Notes: generated by a model from the sequence alone, not told the origin. DNA of 64,000 nucleotides from Pseudomonas viridiflava (GCF_003702045.1 NZ_RBTP01000069.1:62001-126000); one strand, 5' to 3'; positions 35,687 through 44,705 are shown, counted from the first letter of the stretch. Program-made: numbers and translations.

Positions 35687-35779
35687 TGTGGGAGCGAGCT
35701 TGCCGGCGAGGCGTTTTTTCAGCCAGCCCATCAGTGGCCGGCCTACCGCTATCGCCGGCAAGCCGCCTCCCACGGGCTT
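35687..35779. repeat. REP doublet (REPIN-like)
   Basis: GTGGGAGCGAGCTTGCCGGCGAGGCG and the inverted GCCGGCAAGCCGCCTCCCAC flank about 40 bases. It resembles the doublet at 5009-5099 but with CCGGC in place of CTCGC. It lies between elbB and the convergent FTR1 gene. Confidence 0.88.
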
Positions 35780-35803
35780 TGTGTTCCGCCAGCTGCCGCC
35801 GTT

Positions 35804-37714
35804 TTAGCCCGGTCTCTGCGCAGCCACCTCGAGCCTGCGTTTCTCCGCCAGACGACTGCGACCGTACAGCACCGCAATGGCTGTCAGCGCGATGGCCTGC
35901 GCACCCAGCGAATAGGCGTCGGCATGAATGCCCAGCCAGTCGAACTCGAAGAACGGCACTGGCCGCGTACCGAACACCCCGGCTTCCTGCAACGCCTTGA
36001 CGCCGTGGCCGGCAAACACCACCGAGAGCGCACACAGCAGGGCTGCGTTGATACCGAAGAATAGCGTCAGTGGCAACTTCGCCGAGCCGCGCAGGATGAT
36101 CCACGCAAGCCCCACCAGCAGCACCAGCGCCGTCGCGCCGCCCGCCAGTACCGCGTTATGTCCGGCAGGACCGGCCTGAAGCCATAGGGTTTCGTAAAAC
36201 AGGATGACCTCGAACAGTTCACGGTACACCGAGAAAAACGCCAGCACGGCGAAGCCGAAACGCCCTCCGCCACCGACCAGACTGCTCTTCACGTAATCCT
36301 GCCAGGCCGCAGCATGACGACGATCATGCATCCAGACGCCCAGCCACAGCACCATCACGCTGGCGAACAGCGCCGTGGCGCCCTCCAGCAGCTCACGCTG
36401 CGCGCCGCTTACATCGATCACATAGGCTGCCAGTGCCCAGGTCGCCAAACCGGCCAGCAGCGCAAGCCCCCAGCCCACGTTGACGCTGCGCACGGCCGAT
36501 TGCTGTCCGGTATTACGCAGGAACGCCAGAATCGCGGCCAGTACCAGAATCGCTTCAAGCCCTTCACGCAGCAGAATCAACAGACCCGAGATGTAGCTCA
36601 GGGACAGACTCAGACCGTCGCTGCCCAGCAAGTCTGCCGACTGCTTCAACTTTGCCTTGGCCGCTTCCAGCTTCTGCGCCGCCTGGGCGACAGGCAGGCC
36701 GTCCTGCAACGACTGACGATAGGCCATCAGGCTTTTTTCAGTGTCCTTGCGAACCTCGGCATCGACGTTGTCCAGCGAGCTTTCGACCAGCTCAAAACCC
36801 TCCAGATAGGCGGCAACCGACAAATCGTAAGCCTGTTCACGGTCACCGGAGCGATAGGCCGCCAGGCTCTTGTCCAGGGTCACGCTGGTGTAGTCGAGCA
36901 ACTGCGCAGGACCGCGCTGAACCTGAGGCGGTTGGGAACGCTGGGCGCGGAATGTTGCGGCAGCCTCAGAGCCTTCGACCGCCTGGATCTCGGCTGGCGT
37001 CTGACGCGCCAGGTCCGCGAGGTTGAATGTTTTGGTCGGATTGGCACTCGGCTGCGCGCTGAAGCTGGCGATGTAGGTGGCAATGTCCCAGCGCTGGCGA
37101 TCATCCAGTTGATCGGCAAACGCAGGCATGTCGGTGCCCGCAATGCCCTGGCCCGTGGTGGTGTAAAGGCTATAAAGACTCAGACGGTCCAGACGCGCGA
37201 CATCGCGCAGGTTTCCCGGCGCAGGTTCAAGCCCAATACCGGCAGGGCCATCACCGGCGCCGGTGTCGCCGTGGCAGACCGAGCAATGCTGCGCATACAG
37301 CGGCGCACCGCGAGCAGGATCAGGGGTGATTGCCGGTGCCTGGCTGACCTCATAGGCCAACGCCAGTTTCGCGCCCAGTTGCCTGGCCTGGCGAGCCACT
37401 AGCGCGCCGTCCTGCCGCTCGTCCACACCCTTTTTGAGGGTGGCAGCAGCCTGCTCCAGCTCTGCACGTTCGGTGCGCTGGGGTAGCGCGACCATCAGAC
37501 CCTGGAGCACATGCAATGCGTCGAGCTGCTTCTGATACCCAGCGCTGTCGATAACTTTGCCGTCCACCACCGTCGCGGGATAGTCCGCGCTGAGGTAATC
37601 CAGCACATGCAGCGCTTGGGCCGCCCCCTCTACGGGATCGGCAAGCGCACCGAAGCTGCACAGCAACAGCATGGACGTCAGCAGCCGGACGAGTGAACGA
37701 GAAAGCAGGTGCAT
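35804..37714 (-). CDS. Cytochrome c-FTR1 fusion iron permease
   Basis: This 636-residue membrane protein combines several parts. It begins with a signal peptide (ending ALA-D near residue 25) and a periplasmic region. A c-type heme domain follows, with CSVCH at residues 144-148 and Met196 as probable sixth ligand. A C-terminal FTR1 permease completes it, with REGLE at 383-387 and RELFE at 498-502, the two Fe-binding motifs of FTR1/EfeU. It is an Fe(II) oxidation-linked importer by family inference, with heme as an electron carrier in place of a copper oxidase. A weak Fur-like site lies upstream. Confidence 0.92.
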   Translation of the reverse strand: MHLLSRSLVRLLTSMLLLCSFGALADPVEGAAQALHVLDYLSADYPATVVDGKVIDSAGYQKQLDALHVLQGLMVALPQRTERAELEQAAATLKKGVDERQDGALVARQARQLGAKLALAYEVSQAPAITPDPARGAPLYAQHCSVCHGDTGAGDGPAGIGLEPAPGNLRDVARLDRLSLYSLYTTTGQGIAGTDMPAFADQLDDRQRWDIATYIASFSAQPSANPTKTFNLADLARQTPAEIQAVEGSEAAATFRAQRSQPPQVQRGPAQLLDYTSVTLDKSLAAYRSGDREQAYDLSVAAYLEGFELVESSLDNVDAEVRKDTEKSLMAYRQSLQDGLPVAQAAQKLEAAKAKLKQSADLLGSDGLSLSLSYISGLLILLREGLEAILVLAAILAFLRNTGQQSAVRSVNVGWGLALLAGLATWALAAYVIDVSGAQRELLEGATALFASVMVLWLGVWMHDRRHAAAWQDYVKSSLVGGGGRFGFAVLAFFSVYRELFEVILFYETLWLQAGPAGHNAVLAGGATALVLLVGLAWIILRGSAKLPLTLFFGINAALLCALSVVFAGHGVKALQEAGVFGTRPVPFFEFDWLGIHADAYSLGAQAIALTAIAVLYGRSRLAEKRRLEVAAQRPG

Positions 37715-37723
37715 TGGTGAATC

Positions 37724-37742
37724 TCAATAAGAATGCGATGCG
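37724..37742. promoter_or_regulatory. Weak Fur-box-like site upstream of the FTR1 gene
   Basis: Read on the minus strand, GCATTCTTATTGAGATT partly matches the Fur consensus (ATTGAGA half plus a looser ATTCTTA half). It lies 10-28 bases before the ATG. The match is incomplete. Confidence 0.28.
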
Positions 37743-37818
37743 CTGCATTGTTCACGTCAAATTGATGCTACTCAATACTCCGGGCGTTTTTTTGTTACAG
37801 CGTTTTACGATATGCCCA

Positions 37819-38451
37819 TTACGCCGTACCGCGATGCAACGTCGCGAGAAAACCCGCAGCGCCCACGAACAGGCTGGCAAAGGTCCGATTCAGGCGGCGC
37901 TGCTGAAGTGGCGTCTTCAATGTACGGAGGATGCGAGACGCAAGCCCGGTGTAGCCCGCCATCACAATCAAATCCACCGTCACCATCGTTGCGGCGATGA
38001 TCACGTACTGCATCAACAACGGTGCGGCCGGGTCCACGAACTGCGGCAGGATCGCCAGCATGAACACCATCGCCTTGGGATTGCTGATATTGACCAGAAA
38101 ACCACGCAGGACCAGCCTGGAGGGACTGCCGACCGGCCGAACCGCCGACCCTTCGGAAAGATCGACAGGCAGCGCTCGCCACTGCTTGATGCCCAGATAG
38201 ACCAGATACGCCACGCCAAACCACTTGATCAACGTGAACGCAAGCTCGGACGCTGCAAGCACGGCGCCCAGCCCTGCTGCGACAATCGCGATCTGCGACG
38301 CCAACGCGATCTGTAAGCCCAGCGCATTCCAGTAACCGCGCAGGAACCCGTATTGCACGCCGCACGACATGGAGGCGATAGCGCCTGCACCCGGAGAAAG
38401 ACTGATTATCCAGCAGGCTGCCAAAAAGCCCAGCCACGTTTCAAGCGCCAT
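37819..38451 (-). CDS. LysE/RhtB-family amino acid exporter
   Basis: The 210-residue protein has about six membrane spans and the LysE signature SPGAGAIASMSCGVQYG near residue 20. GYWNALGLQIAL and WFGVAYLVYLGIKQW follow, then NISNPKAMVFMLAILPQFV. The ATG at 38451 has GAGGTG ten bases upstream and is preferred over 38463. It likely exports an amino acid or analogue; the substrate is not evident. Confidence 0.88.
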   Translation of the reverse strand: MALETWLGFLAACWIISLSPGAGAIASMSCGVQYGFLRGYWNALGLQIALASQIAIVAAGLGAVLAASELAFTLIKWFGVAYLVYLGIKQWRALPVDLSEGSAVRPVGSPSRLVLRGFLVNISNPKAMVFMLAILPQFVDPAAPLLMQYVIIAATMVTVDLIVMAGYTGLASRILRTLKTPLQQRRLNRTFASLFVGAAGFLATLHRGTA

Positions 38452-38518
38452 CACGCACCTCAAGCAGAGTCGAATGCTCGCTAAATTAGTGCGTAACGGC
38501 CCGTGTGACTAATGATTT

Positions 38519-39112
38519 CTAATCCTGCTCGTCTTGCGGGGTCGAGAGGTGGGCCTGAGGATACAGTTCACTGCCGCGCCAGCGGCGAACCGATTTCTGG
38601 AAGAACTGGCTGTTGGGCACCTGGACCAATGCGCCGCCGGCTTCCGGTGTTTCGATCAAGGTCGTGAACATCAGATTGATCGCCACCACACGGCCTTTCA
38701 CGCCAGGCTTGTCCAGCGTGTCGACCAGCTCGACCAGATCGCCGATGCGGAACGGTCCGATGGTAAAGATCAGGATGGCGCACAGCAGATTAGACAACAC
38801 GCTCCACATGGCAAAGAACGCCACGGCGGCGACCGCTACAAAGCCGGACAACGCCGTCCACAACACCGTGGCTGAAACGCCGAGCCGCCCCAGCACAAAG
38901 ACGAAGGCACTGCCCATGATCAGCCAGCGCAGCCCGCCGCGCACCGGCACCAGAAGCTCGGGCGGCAATGGGTAACGCTCGCCCAGCCCGGTCAGAAAAC
39001 GTCCAACGACCCGCTGCAACACATAACCCGCCAAGAGAATCAGCAGGATTTGCGCGCCCAACAGAATCGGTTCCACCCAATACGCAGAAACAGGCAAACC
39101 CAACATCTCCAT
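38519..39112 (-). CDS. Small MscS-family mechanosensitive channel
   Basis: The 197-residue protein is a short MscS homologue. It has three hydrophobic segments and the pore helix region VLWTALSGFVAVAAVAFFAMWSVLSNLLCAI. The beta domain follows (IGPFRIGDLVEL, GRVVAINLMFTTL, VQVPNSQFF). MscS releases solutes upon osmotic downshift. The ATG overlaps the stop of the ABC-F gene (TGATG), so the two are co-translated. A large C-terminal domain is absent. Confidence 0.88.
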   Translation of the reverse strand: MEMLGLPVSAYWVEPILLGAQILLILLAGYVLQRVVGRFLTGLGERYPLPPELLVPVRGGLRWLIMGSAFVFVLGRLGVSATVLWTALSGFVAVAAVAFFAMWSVLSNLLCAILIFTIGPFRIGDLVELVDTLDKPGVKGRVVAINLMFTTLIETPEAGGALVQVPNSQFFQKSVRRWRGSELYPQAHLSTPQDEQD

Positions 39113-41022
39113 CACGACAAGGCTTCCAGCTCGGCCTGCATCGACTCCAGCAATTCCAGGGCCTGCATCCAGGCGTCTTCCAGCTCGGACTCGCGCACTT
39201 TCAGTTTTGCCTGATCGGCCAACAGTTCGCGCAGCTTGTCTTTGTTGGCCGCCTCGTAGTTGGTGCTATTGGCCAGGGCTTCTTCCACCTTGGCGAGTTT
39301 TTCGTGCAACGTGCTCAGATCACGTTCCAGCTTGTCGGCCTCGCGCTTGTGCGGAGCCAGTTGCTGGCGCAATGCAGCAGCCTGCTGACGCTGGGCTTTC
39401 TTGTCGGTTTTGTCGGCGTTGACCGGCGTATTGCTCACCGGCGCGTTGCGCAGTCGATAGTCAGCCAACCAGCGCGTGTAGTCGTCCAGATCGCCATCGA
39501 ACTCCTGAACGCGGCCGTCAGCCACCAGCAGGAAGTCGTCGGTCGTACTCTTGAGCAAGTGGCGATCGTGAGACACCACCAGGACAGCGCCACCGAATTC
39601 CTGAAGCGCCATCGTCAACGCCAGACGCATTTCCAGATCGAGGTGGTTGGTGGGTTCGTCGAGCAGCAACAAATTGGGTTTTTCCCACGCGATCAGAGCC
39701 AGCGCCAGACGCGCCTTTTCGCCTCCGGAGAAATTCAGTACCGGCTCGTCCAGACGTGCGCCACGGAAGTCAAAACCGCCGAGAAAATCACGCAGGGTCT
39801 GCTCGCGCTCGGTCGGCGCAAGGCGTTGCAGGTGCAGCAGCGGCGTAGCCTTGGCGTCCAGCGAATCGAGCTGATGCTGGGCGAAGTAGCCCACGGTCAG
39901 GTTCTCGCCGCGTACCAGTCGGCCGCTCTGAGGGGAGAGCTCGCCTGCCAGGTTCTTGATCAGCGTCGATTTGCCTGCGCCGTTAGGACCCAGCAGACCG
40001 ATGCGCGCACCCGGCGTCAGTTGCAGCTTCACTTTTTCCAGAACAGTCTTGTCGCCGTAGCCCAAACGCGCTTCGGACAGGTCCAGCAGCGGGCTGGATA
40101 TTTTGTCGGACTCACGGAAAACGAAGTTGAAAGGCGAGTCCACGTGCGCAGCGGACAACTCTTCCATGCGCTCCAGCGCTTTTATCCGGCTCTGGGCCTG
40201 ACGCGCCTTGGTGGCCTGGGCCTTGAAGCGCGCAATGTATTTTTCCATGTGCGCGCGCTGCACCTGCTGTTTCTCGTAGGCCTGTTGCTGCTGGGCCAGA
40301 CGTTCGGCACGGGCGCGTTCGAAGGCGCTGTAGCCACCCCGGTAAAGCGTGATCTTGCGCTGTTCGACATGAGCGATGTGGTCGACCACGGCGTCGAGAA
40401 AATCCCGGTCGTGGGAAATCAGCAGCAACGTGCCCGGATAGCTTTTCAGCCAGTCTTCGAGCCACAGAATTGCGTCGAGGTCCAAGTGGTTGGTCGGCTC
40501 ATCGAGCAGCAACAGGTCGGAAGGGCACATCAAGGCCTGCGCCAGGTTCAGGCGCATACGCCAGCCACCAGAGAAGCTGCCCACCTCGCGTTCCATCTGC
40601 TCGTTGGTGAACCCCAGGCCCGCCAACAACTTGCGGGCACGCGCATCGGCGGTGTAACCGTCGGCACTGTCGAGCTCCGAGTGCAGACGAGCCTGAGCGG
40701 CCCCGTCCTGCGCGGCTTCGGCTTCGGCCAGCAGACGCTGAACCTCACGCAGACGCACATCGCCATCAAGCACGTAGTCCACGCCCAGGCGCTCGAGCGT
40801 GTCGACCTCCTGGCGCATGTGAGCGATGCGCCAGTCAGCCGGCAACAGACAGTCACCGGCATCAGGCGTAAGCTCGCCGCGCAGCAACGCGAACAGGCTG
40901 GATTTACCGGCGCCATTGGCACCGATCAGACCGGCTTTATGGCCGGCGTGCAGGGTCAGCTCGGCGTCTTCTAGCAGACGTTGCGGACCACGCTGTAAGG
41001 TAAGGCTTTGAAGTCGAATCAT
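39112..41022 (-). CDS. ABC-F family ATPase (YheS type)
   Basis: This 636-residue soluble protein has two ATPase domains and no membrane part. Walker A is IGANGAGKSSL near residue 35 and LGPNGAGKSTL near residue 345. Signature motifs are FSGGWRMRLNLAQAL and FSGGEKARLALALI, and each domain has Walker B DLLLLDEPTNHLDL or LLLLDEPTNHLDL. The linker and the coiled C-terminal region match E. coli YheS (637 residues). ABC-F proteins act on ribosomes; the specific function here is not known. It is coupled to mscS downstream. Confidence 0.93.
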   Translation of the reverse strand: MIRLQSLTLQRGPQRLLEDAELTLHAGHKAGLIGANGAGKSSLFALLRGELTPDAGDCLLPADWRIAHMRQEVDTLERLGVDYVLDGDVRLREVQRLLAEAEAAQDGAAQARLHSELDSADGYTADARARKLLAGLGFTNEQMEREVGSFSGGWRMRLNLAQALMCPSDLLLLDEPTNHLDLDAILWLEDWLKSYPGTLLLISHDRDFLDAVVDHIAHVEQRKITLYRGGYSAFERARAERLAQQQQAYEKQQVQRAHMEKYIARFKAQATKARQAQSRIKALERMEELSAAHVDSPFNFVFRESDKISSPLLDLSEARLGYGDKTVLEKVKLQLTPGARIGLLGPNGAGKSTLIKNLAGELSPQSGRLVRGENLTVGYFAQHQLDSLDAKATPLLHLQRLAPTEREQTLRDFLGGFDFRGARLDEPVLNFSGGEKARLALALIAWEKPNLLLLDEPTNHLDLEMRLALTMALQEFGGAVLVVSHDRHLLKSTTDDFLLVADGRVQEFDGDLDDYTRWLADYRLRNAPVSNTPVNADKTDKKAQRQQAAALRQQLAPHKREADKLERDLSTLHEKLAKVEEALANSTNYEAANKDKLRELLADQAKLKVRESELEDAWMQALELLESMQAELEALS

Positions 41023-41068
41023 AATGGCGGCGGAGTCTACCAGCTTCGTCCTGAACAGGTGGATCACT

Positions 41069-41539
41069 ATGCCTACAGACCTGTGGAGTTTCACCCTGGA
41101 TTTTTACGCCCGACCGGGTGTGGAACAGGCATGTCTTGAGCTGCAAGCCAGCGGGGCCGACGTATGCGTGGTGCTGTGCGGGGTATGGCTGGGGCTGCGC
41201 GGTGTCGAATGCAATGCTCAACGATTGTCTGAAATCGGACAATTGGCAACGCCTTGGCAGAAGGATGTGGTGCGGCCCTTACGGGAATTGCGCACTCAAT
41301 GGCGAGCGGCGGCGCAAGATGACGCGGTGCTGAGCGACTTGCGAGTAAGGGTCAAGGCGCTGGAACTGGACGCCGAGCAAACGCTGCTGAACCGACTTGA
41401 AGCCCTGACCGAAAGATGGCCTATCACAAAGCGGCGAGACATTTCGGCGTGGCTTTACGGGATTGACGAAACCAGGGCCGAAAAAAACCGCGATGCGCTG
41501 CATGTGCTGCGCATCGCGGCTGAGGTGACCGACGCTTAG
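41069..41539 (+). CDS. TIGR02444 family protein
   Basis: The 156-residue cytosolic protein belongs to the TIGR02444 family, with LWSFTLDFYARPGVEQACLELQ at the N-terminus and VCVVLCGVWLGLRG near residue 42. The middle and C-terminal parts are helical. The ATG at 41069 follows AGGTGG; an earlier start lacks a ribosome site. It diverges from the ABC-F gene and converges on algP, overlapping its 3' end by four bases. The function is unknown. Confidence 0.88.
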   Translation: MPTDLWSFTLDFYARPGVEQACLELQASGADVCVVLCGVWLGLRGVECNAQRLSEIGQLATPWQKDVVRPLRELRTQWRAAAQDDAVLSDLRVRVKALELDAEQTLLNRLEALTERWPITKRRDISAWLYGIDETRAEKNRDALHVLRIAAEVTDA

Positions 41540-42564
41540 GAAGCGCTGGTCGGTGTAGCGCCATTGGCTGCCGAAGGTGCAGGCGCGGCCGATGGGGTTG
41601 CAGGTGCCGGCGCGGCTGCTGGCTTGACCGCAGGCGTCGCGGTCGCTGCAGGTTTGGCGGCTGCAGGTTTCGTAGCGGCAGGTTTGGCCACGGACCTGGC
41701 GGCTGGCTTGGCAGTCGCAGGTTTGGCGGCTGCCTTCACAGGCGCTTTGGCAGGCGCCTTGACGGCAGGCTTGGCAGCGGCGGTGGCTTTAGCGGCTGGC
41801 GCCTTGGTGGTTGCAGGCTTCGCAGCAACAGGCTTGGCGGGCGCTTTGGCCACTGCTGGCTTAGCGGCAGCGGTTTTCGCAACAGCGGGTTTGGCTGCAG
41901 TCGGTTTGGCAGCGGCAGTCTTGGCAGCCAATGGCGCTTTGACGGCTGGCTTGGTAACGGGCTTGGCGGCAGCCTTGGCCGGTGCTTTGGCAGCAGCGGG
42001 TTTGGCCAAAGGCTTGGCGGCGGTTTTGGCTGGAGCCTTGGCCGCAGGTGTTTTGCTTGCAGGTGCTTTGGCAGTAGAAGGCTTAGCAGCAGGCGCCTTG
42101 GCGACCGCAGCCTTGGCAACAGGCTTGGCGGCCGCCGCTTTAGGGGCGGAAGCAGGTTTGGCGTCACGCGTGGTGAGGATCTTGCCAACCGCCTCTTTGA
42201 CGCGGCCAATACCTTGGGCAAGCTTCAGACTTTCCTGCGCATCACGCTTGAGGTGCTGAATATAGGTGCGGGTTTCAGTCTGACGGTCCTTGAGCGCATC
42301 CAGCAGCTCTTCCAGTTCAGACACGGCACTTTTGGCCTTGGTCTGCGCCTTAGCCTTACCGACCGTGGCGGCATCCTGCAATTTGGTGCGGGACTTGTGC
42401 AGTTTTTCCTGCGCCTTGCCGCGTTGTTTTTCAAGCTTGGCGAGCAGTTTCTCGGCATCAGCCAAAGCTTGGGAACAGGCGTCTTCCAGATGTTCAAGCA
42501 AGCTGCCCGATAGTTGTTGGAGCAAATGCAACGGAGTATTTACTGGCTTCTTTTTGGCCGACAT
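41536..42564 (-). CDS. algP: AlgP, histone H1-like KPAA-repeat protein
   Basis: The 342-residue protein has an N-terminal helical region of about 130 residues (HLLQQLSGSLLEHLEDACSQ, coiled). A long Lys/Pro/Ala tail follows (repeated AKPA and AKAP units, about residues 135-325). AlgP in P. aeruginosa has the same build and influences algD transcription and mucoidy, binding DNA like a eukaryotic histone H1 tail. In P. aeruginosa the repeats are variable between strains. Here they span roughly 41590-42165. It is highly basic. Confidence 0.95.
   Translation of the reverse strand: MSAKKKPVNTPLHLLQQLSGSLLEHLEDACSQALADAEKLLAKLEKQRGKAQEKLHKSRTKLQDAATVGKAKAQTKAKSAVSELEELLDALKDRQTETRTYIQHLKRDAQESLKLAQGIGRVKEAVGKILTTRDAKPASAPKAAAAKPVAKAAVAKAPAAKPSTAKAPASKTPAAKAPAKTAAKPLAKPAAAKAPAKAAAKPVTKPAVKAPLAAKTAAAKPTAAKPAVAKTAAAKPAVAKAPAKPVAAKPATTKAPAAKATAAAKPAVKAPAKAPVKAAAKPATAKPAARSVAKPAATKPAAAKPAATATPAVKPAAAPAPATPSAAPAPSAANGATPTSAS
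41590..42165 (-). repeat. KPAA-type coding tandem repeat in algP
   Basis: The tail of algP consists of many degenerate 12-base units coding AKPA, AKAP and AAKP. Such tracts recombine easily and change length. The unit order is irregular, so the repeats are old rather than freshly expanded. Confidence 0.8.
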
Positions 42565-42780
42565 GACTTACCTCCTGGCTGACGAAATTGCGGCTCATAC
42601 TAGACTTCTGCTCGCACCGCCGCTAGGGCATCTTGACACCATGAATGACGCCCTGTTGCATACTGCCAAAAATGATTGTCGGCCCCGTTTCGGAGCGTTT
42701 GCAAAATTCACCTCACAAGACCCATCACCCCAGACGCTTGCACTGGCATAATCGCTGACTTCCCAGGCCGGAGAGCATCC

Positions 42781-43455
42781 ATGTCGCGCTACCTGTTAAC
42801 GTCGTTGTTTCTCTTGCTACCGCTGGCTCAGGCGACTGAAAACCCGCCCAATACCGACTCTCACGACCTCGCCTACAGCCTGGGCGCAAGCCTGGGTGAG
42901 CGCTTGCATCAGGAAGTGCCGGACCTTGATCTGAAAGCGTTGGTGGACGGGTTGAAGCAGGCTTATCAAGGCAAGCCGCTCGCACTCAAGCAGGAGCGCA
43001 TCGATCAGATTTTGCGTGAGCACGATGCTGCGATGGCGCAGGCCGAAACCACGGGCACGGACGCGCCTACCGAAGCAGCGCTGAGTGCAGAAAAGCGTTT
43101 CATGGAAAGCGAAAAAGCCAAGCCGGGCGTGAAAACGTTGGCTGACGGCATCCTGATGACTGAAATCACGCCAGGTACGGGGCCAAAACCGGACGTCAAT
43201 GGCCGAGTCGAGGTCAACTATGTGGGGCGCTTGCCGGATGGCACCATTTTCGACCAGAGCAAACAGCCGCAATGGTTCAGGCTCGACAGCGTCATCAGTG
43301 GCTGGACCAGTGCGTTGCAGGGGATGCCGACCGGGGCGAAATGGCGGCTGGTGATTCCGTCGGACCAGGCCTATGGCGCAGAAGGCGCAGGGGACCTGAT
43401 CGATCCGTTCACCCCGCTGATCTTCGAGATCGAGCTTATCGCCGTCTCGCAGTAA
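42781..43455 (+). CDS. fklB: FKBP-type peptidyl-prolyl isomerase
   Basis: The 224-residue protein has a signal peptide (MSRYLLTSLFLLLPLAQATE), an N-terminal dimerisation domain with AYSLGASLGERLHQEVPDLDL, and an FKBP domain from residue 125. The FKBP motifs VEVNYVGRLPDGTIFDQS, QGMPTGAKWRLVIPSDQAYG and LIFEIELIAV are clear. It accelerates proline isomerisation in the periplasm, as MIP/FkpA homologues do. It precedes algQ (convergent) and follows algP in the order known from P. aeruginosa. Confidence 0.93.
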   Translation: MSRYLLTSLFLLLPLAQATENPPNTDSHDLAYSLGASLGERLHQEVPDLDLKALVDGLKQAYQGKPLALKQERIDQILREHDAAMAQAETTGTDAPTEAALSAEKRFMESEKAKPGVKTLADGILMTEITPGTGPKPDVNGRVEVNYVGRLPDGTIFDQSKQPQWFRLDSVISGWTSALQGMPTGAKWRLVIPSDQAYGAEGAGDLIDPFTPLIFEIELIAVSQ

Positions 43456-43475
43456 CCCGCCTCGCAGAAACGCGA

Positions 43476-43495
43476 AAGGGTGCAAAAGCACCCTT
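43476..43495. terminator. Hairpin between fklB and algQ
   Basis: AAGGGTGC AAAA GCACCCTT forms an eight-pair stem between the convergent genes. No long T-run follows on either strand, so it may be a weak terminator. Confidence 0.5.
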
Positions 43496-43529
43496 GGCAA
43501 CAACAGATTACGGCAGTAACGGAAACCGG

Positions 43530-44003
43530 TCAGGCCTGAGCCGTGACCTCTTCCTTGTGGGAGTTGTGCAGCACTTCGATCAGGCAGTCTTCCAGTTCGA
43601 AACGCTCATGCAGCAACTGACCCAACTGGTTGAACTCCTTGGCAACCACCGTGCAATCCGAGCAATCGCCCTTGTCGCAGCGGTCGTTGAAGGCCAGTGC
43701 GAATTTGGTGATGACATCCAGACGCGGGTAGATCGTGTCAGCCAGCTCAAGACCGCGCTCATCGTTGAACGCCTTGGCTTCGTTGCTGAGCTGTTCGTAA
43801 ACCTCGAAGTGTCCGGCCGAAACGTAATCGACCAGGATCTCGCAAAAGCGCTGCAGCCCCGCGCGATCGGCCGCCAGTGCAGCAGGTGTGTCGCCCAGTG
43901 CGTCGTAGGCCTCGATCAGTTCATGGCGGTCCTGTAACCAGCGGTCAATCAGGAGATTGACGCCACCCCAGCGTTCCTGAGCATTCTGACAACTTTCCAG
44001 CAT
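43530..44003 (-). CDS. algQ: AlgQ, anti-sigma-70 (Rsd-like) regulator
   Basis: The 157-residue helical protein has the Rsd/AlgQ signatures: MLESCQNAQERWGGVNLLIDRWLQDRHELI at the start, RFCEILVDYVSAGHFEVYEQL in the middle, and DCSDCTVVAKEFNQLG. AlgQ binds sigma-70 region 4 and, in P. aeruginosa, promotes alginate and virulence gene expression. The ATG at 44003 gives the usual length; the upstream in-frame start adds nine unlikely residues. Confidence 0.95.
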   Translation of the reverse strand: MLESCQNAQERWGGVNLLIDRWLQDRHELIEAYDALGDTPAALAADRAGLQRFCEILVDYVSAGHFEVYEQLSNEAKAFNDERGLELADTIYPRLDVITKFALAFNDRCDKGDCSDCTVVAKEFNQLGQLLHERFELEDCLIEVLHNSHKEEVTAQA

Positions 44004-44177
44004 GATGTTCTCTCTTCCCTTCAGGGGCATGCGGTCCTGTGCCGGCCTTAAAGATTTTCAAGGACCTGGCCTCATAAAAGCGTCAGGACAGCATACTTCC
44101 AATGACGCGTGCGGCTCAGATTATGCCCGCTCGACTAGGCCATCAAGGTACGCAGGAGATAAAGTTCATACAAGCGT

Positions 44178-44705
44178 TTAATCGTCGGCCCGACTTCCGG
44201 CAGCTATCCACAGGCTCAACTCGCTCAAAAGGGGATACAACGGCAGCAACGCCAGCCCCACAAATGCCAGCAGGCTCCACTCGGGAAGGCTGAGTCCGAA
44301 CAGTGACCAGGTGACTTGCGCGCAGAAAGCCGCCTGACCTCGCAAACCCTCATTCCAGCTGCCAAGCGACACGCTGGCGAACAGCCGTTCCAGCGACGCG
44401 ACCAGCGGAATCAACTGATCGGCAGAGGCTGTCTGCAACCAGACCTGAGTCCCCGCCATCACCGCTCCCGCCAGCGCGATCAGCAGCAACGCCCCGCAAT
44501 ACCGACACCAGCCAGCAGCGGCAGGAGAGTGACAGGCCGCAGCAAGTGTCAGAACGCCGTAGCTGACCATTGCAGCCCGCTGAGTCAGACACAGCGCACA
44601 CGGCTCAAGCCCGACGACTCGCTGAAGGTAAAGAACAGCGGCAATGATCAATGCACATGTCAGGCATGCCAGAAAGAACAACGAACGCGTGCGGGCCAGA
44701 TGCAT
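44178..44705 (-). CDS. DsbB-family disulfide bond formation protein, one cysteine missing
   Basis: This 175-residue inner-membrane protein has four spans and the first periplasmic cysteine pair EPCALC (Cys36-Cys39). This pair normally passes electrons from DsbA to ubiquinone. The second loop normally has two cysteines. Here only the one at residue 128 (AAFCAQV) is present, and the expected partner around ADQLIPLVASLE (96-106) is replaced by Leu or Val. Conserved helix features (LCLTQRAAM, Trp) remain. It follows algQ as in P. aeruginosa dsbH. The altered loop may mean a different mechanism or a specialised paralogue. Confidence 0.85.
   Translation of the reverse strand: MHLARTRSLFFLACLTCALIIAAVLYLQRVVGLEPCALCLTQRAAMVSYGVLTLAAACHSPAAAGWCRYCGALLLIALAGAVMAGTQVWLQTASADQLIPLVASLERLFASVSLGSWNEGLRGQAAFCAQVTWSLFGLSLPEWSLLAFVGLALLPLYPLLSELSLWIAAGSRADD

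Noticed and set aside
38968..40974. 668-codon frame opposite the ABC-F gene
   Set aside because: It is antisense to a clear ABC-F ATPase with intact motifs; there is no ribosome site or domain.
41564..42259. Ala/Gly/Leu-rich 231-codon frame opposite algP
   Set aside because: It is the mirror of the KPAA repeats and not an independent membrane protein.
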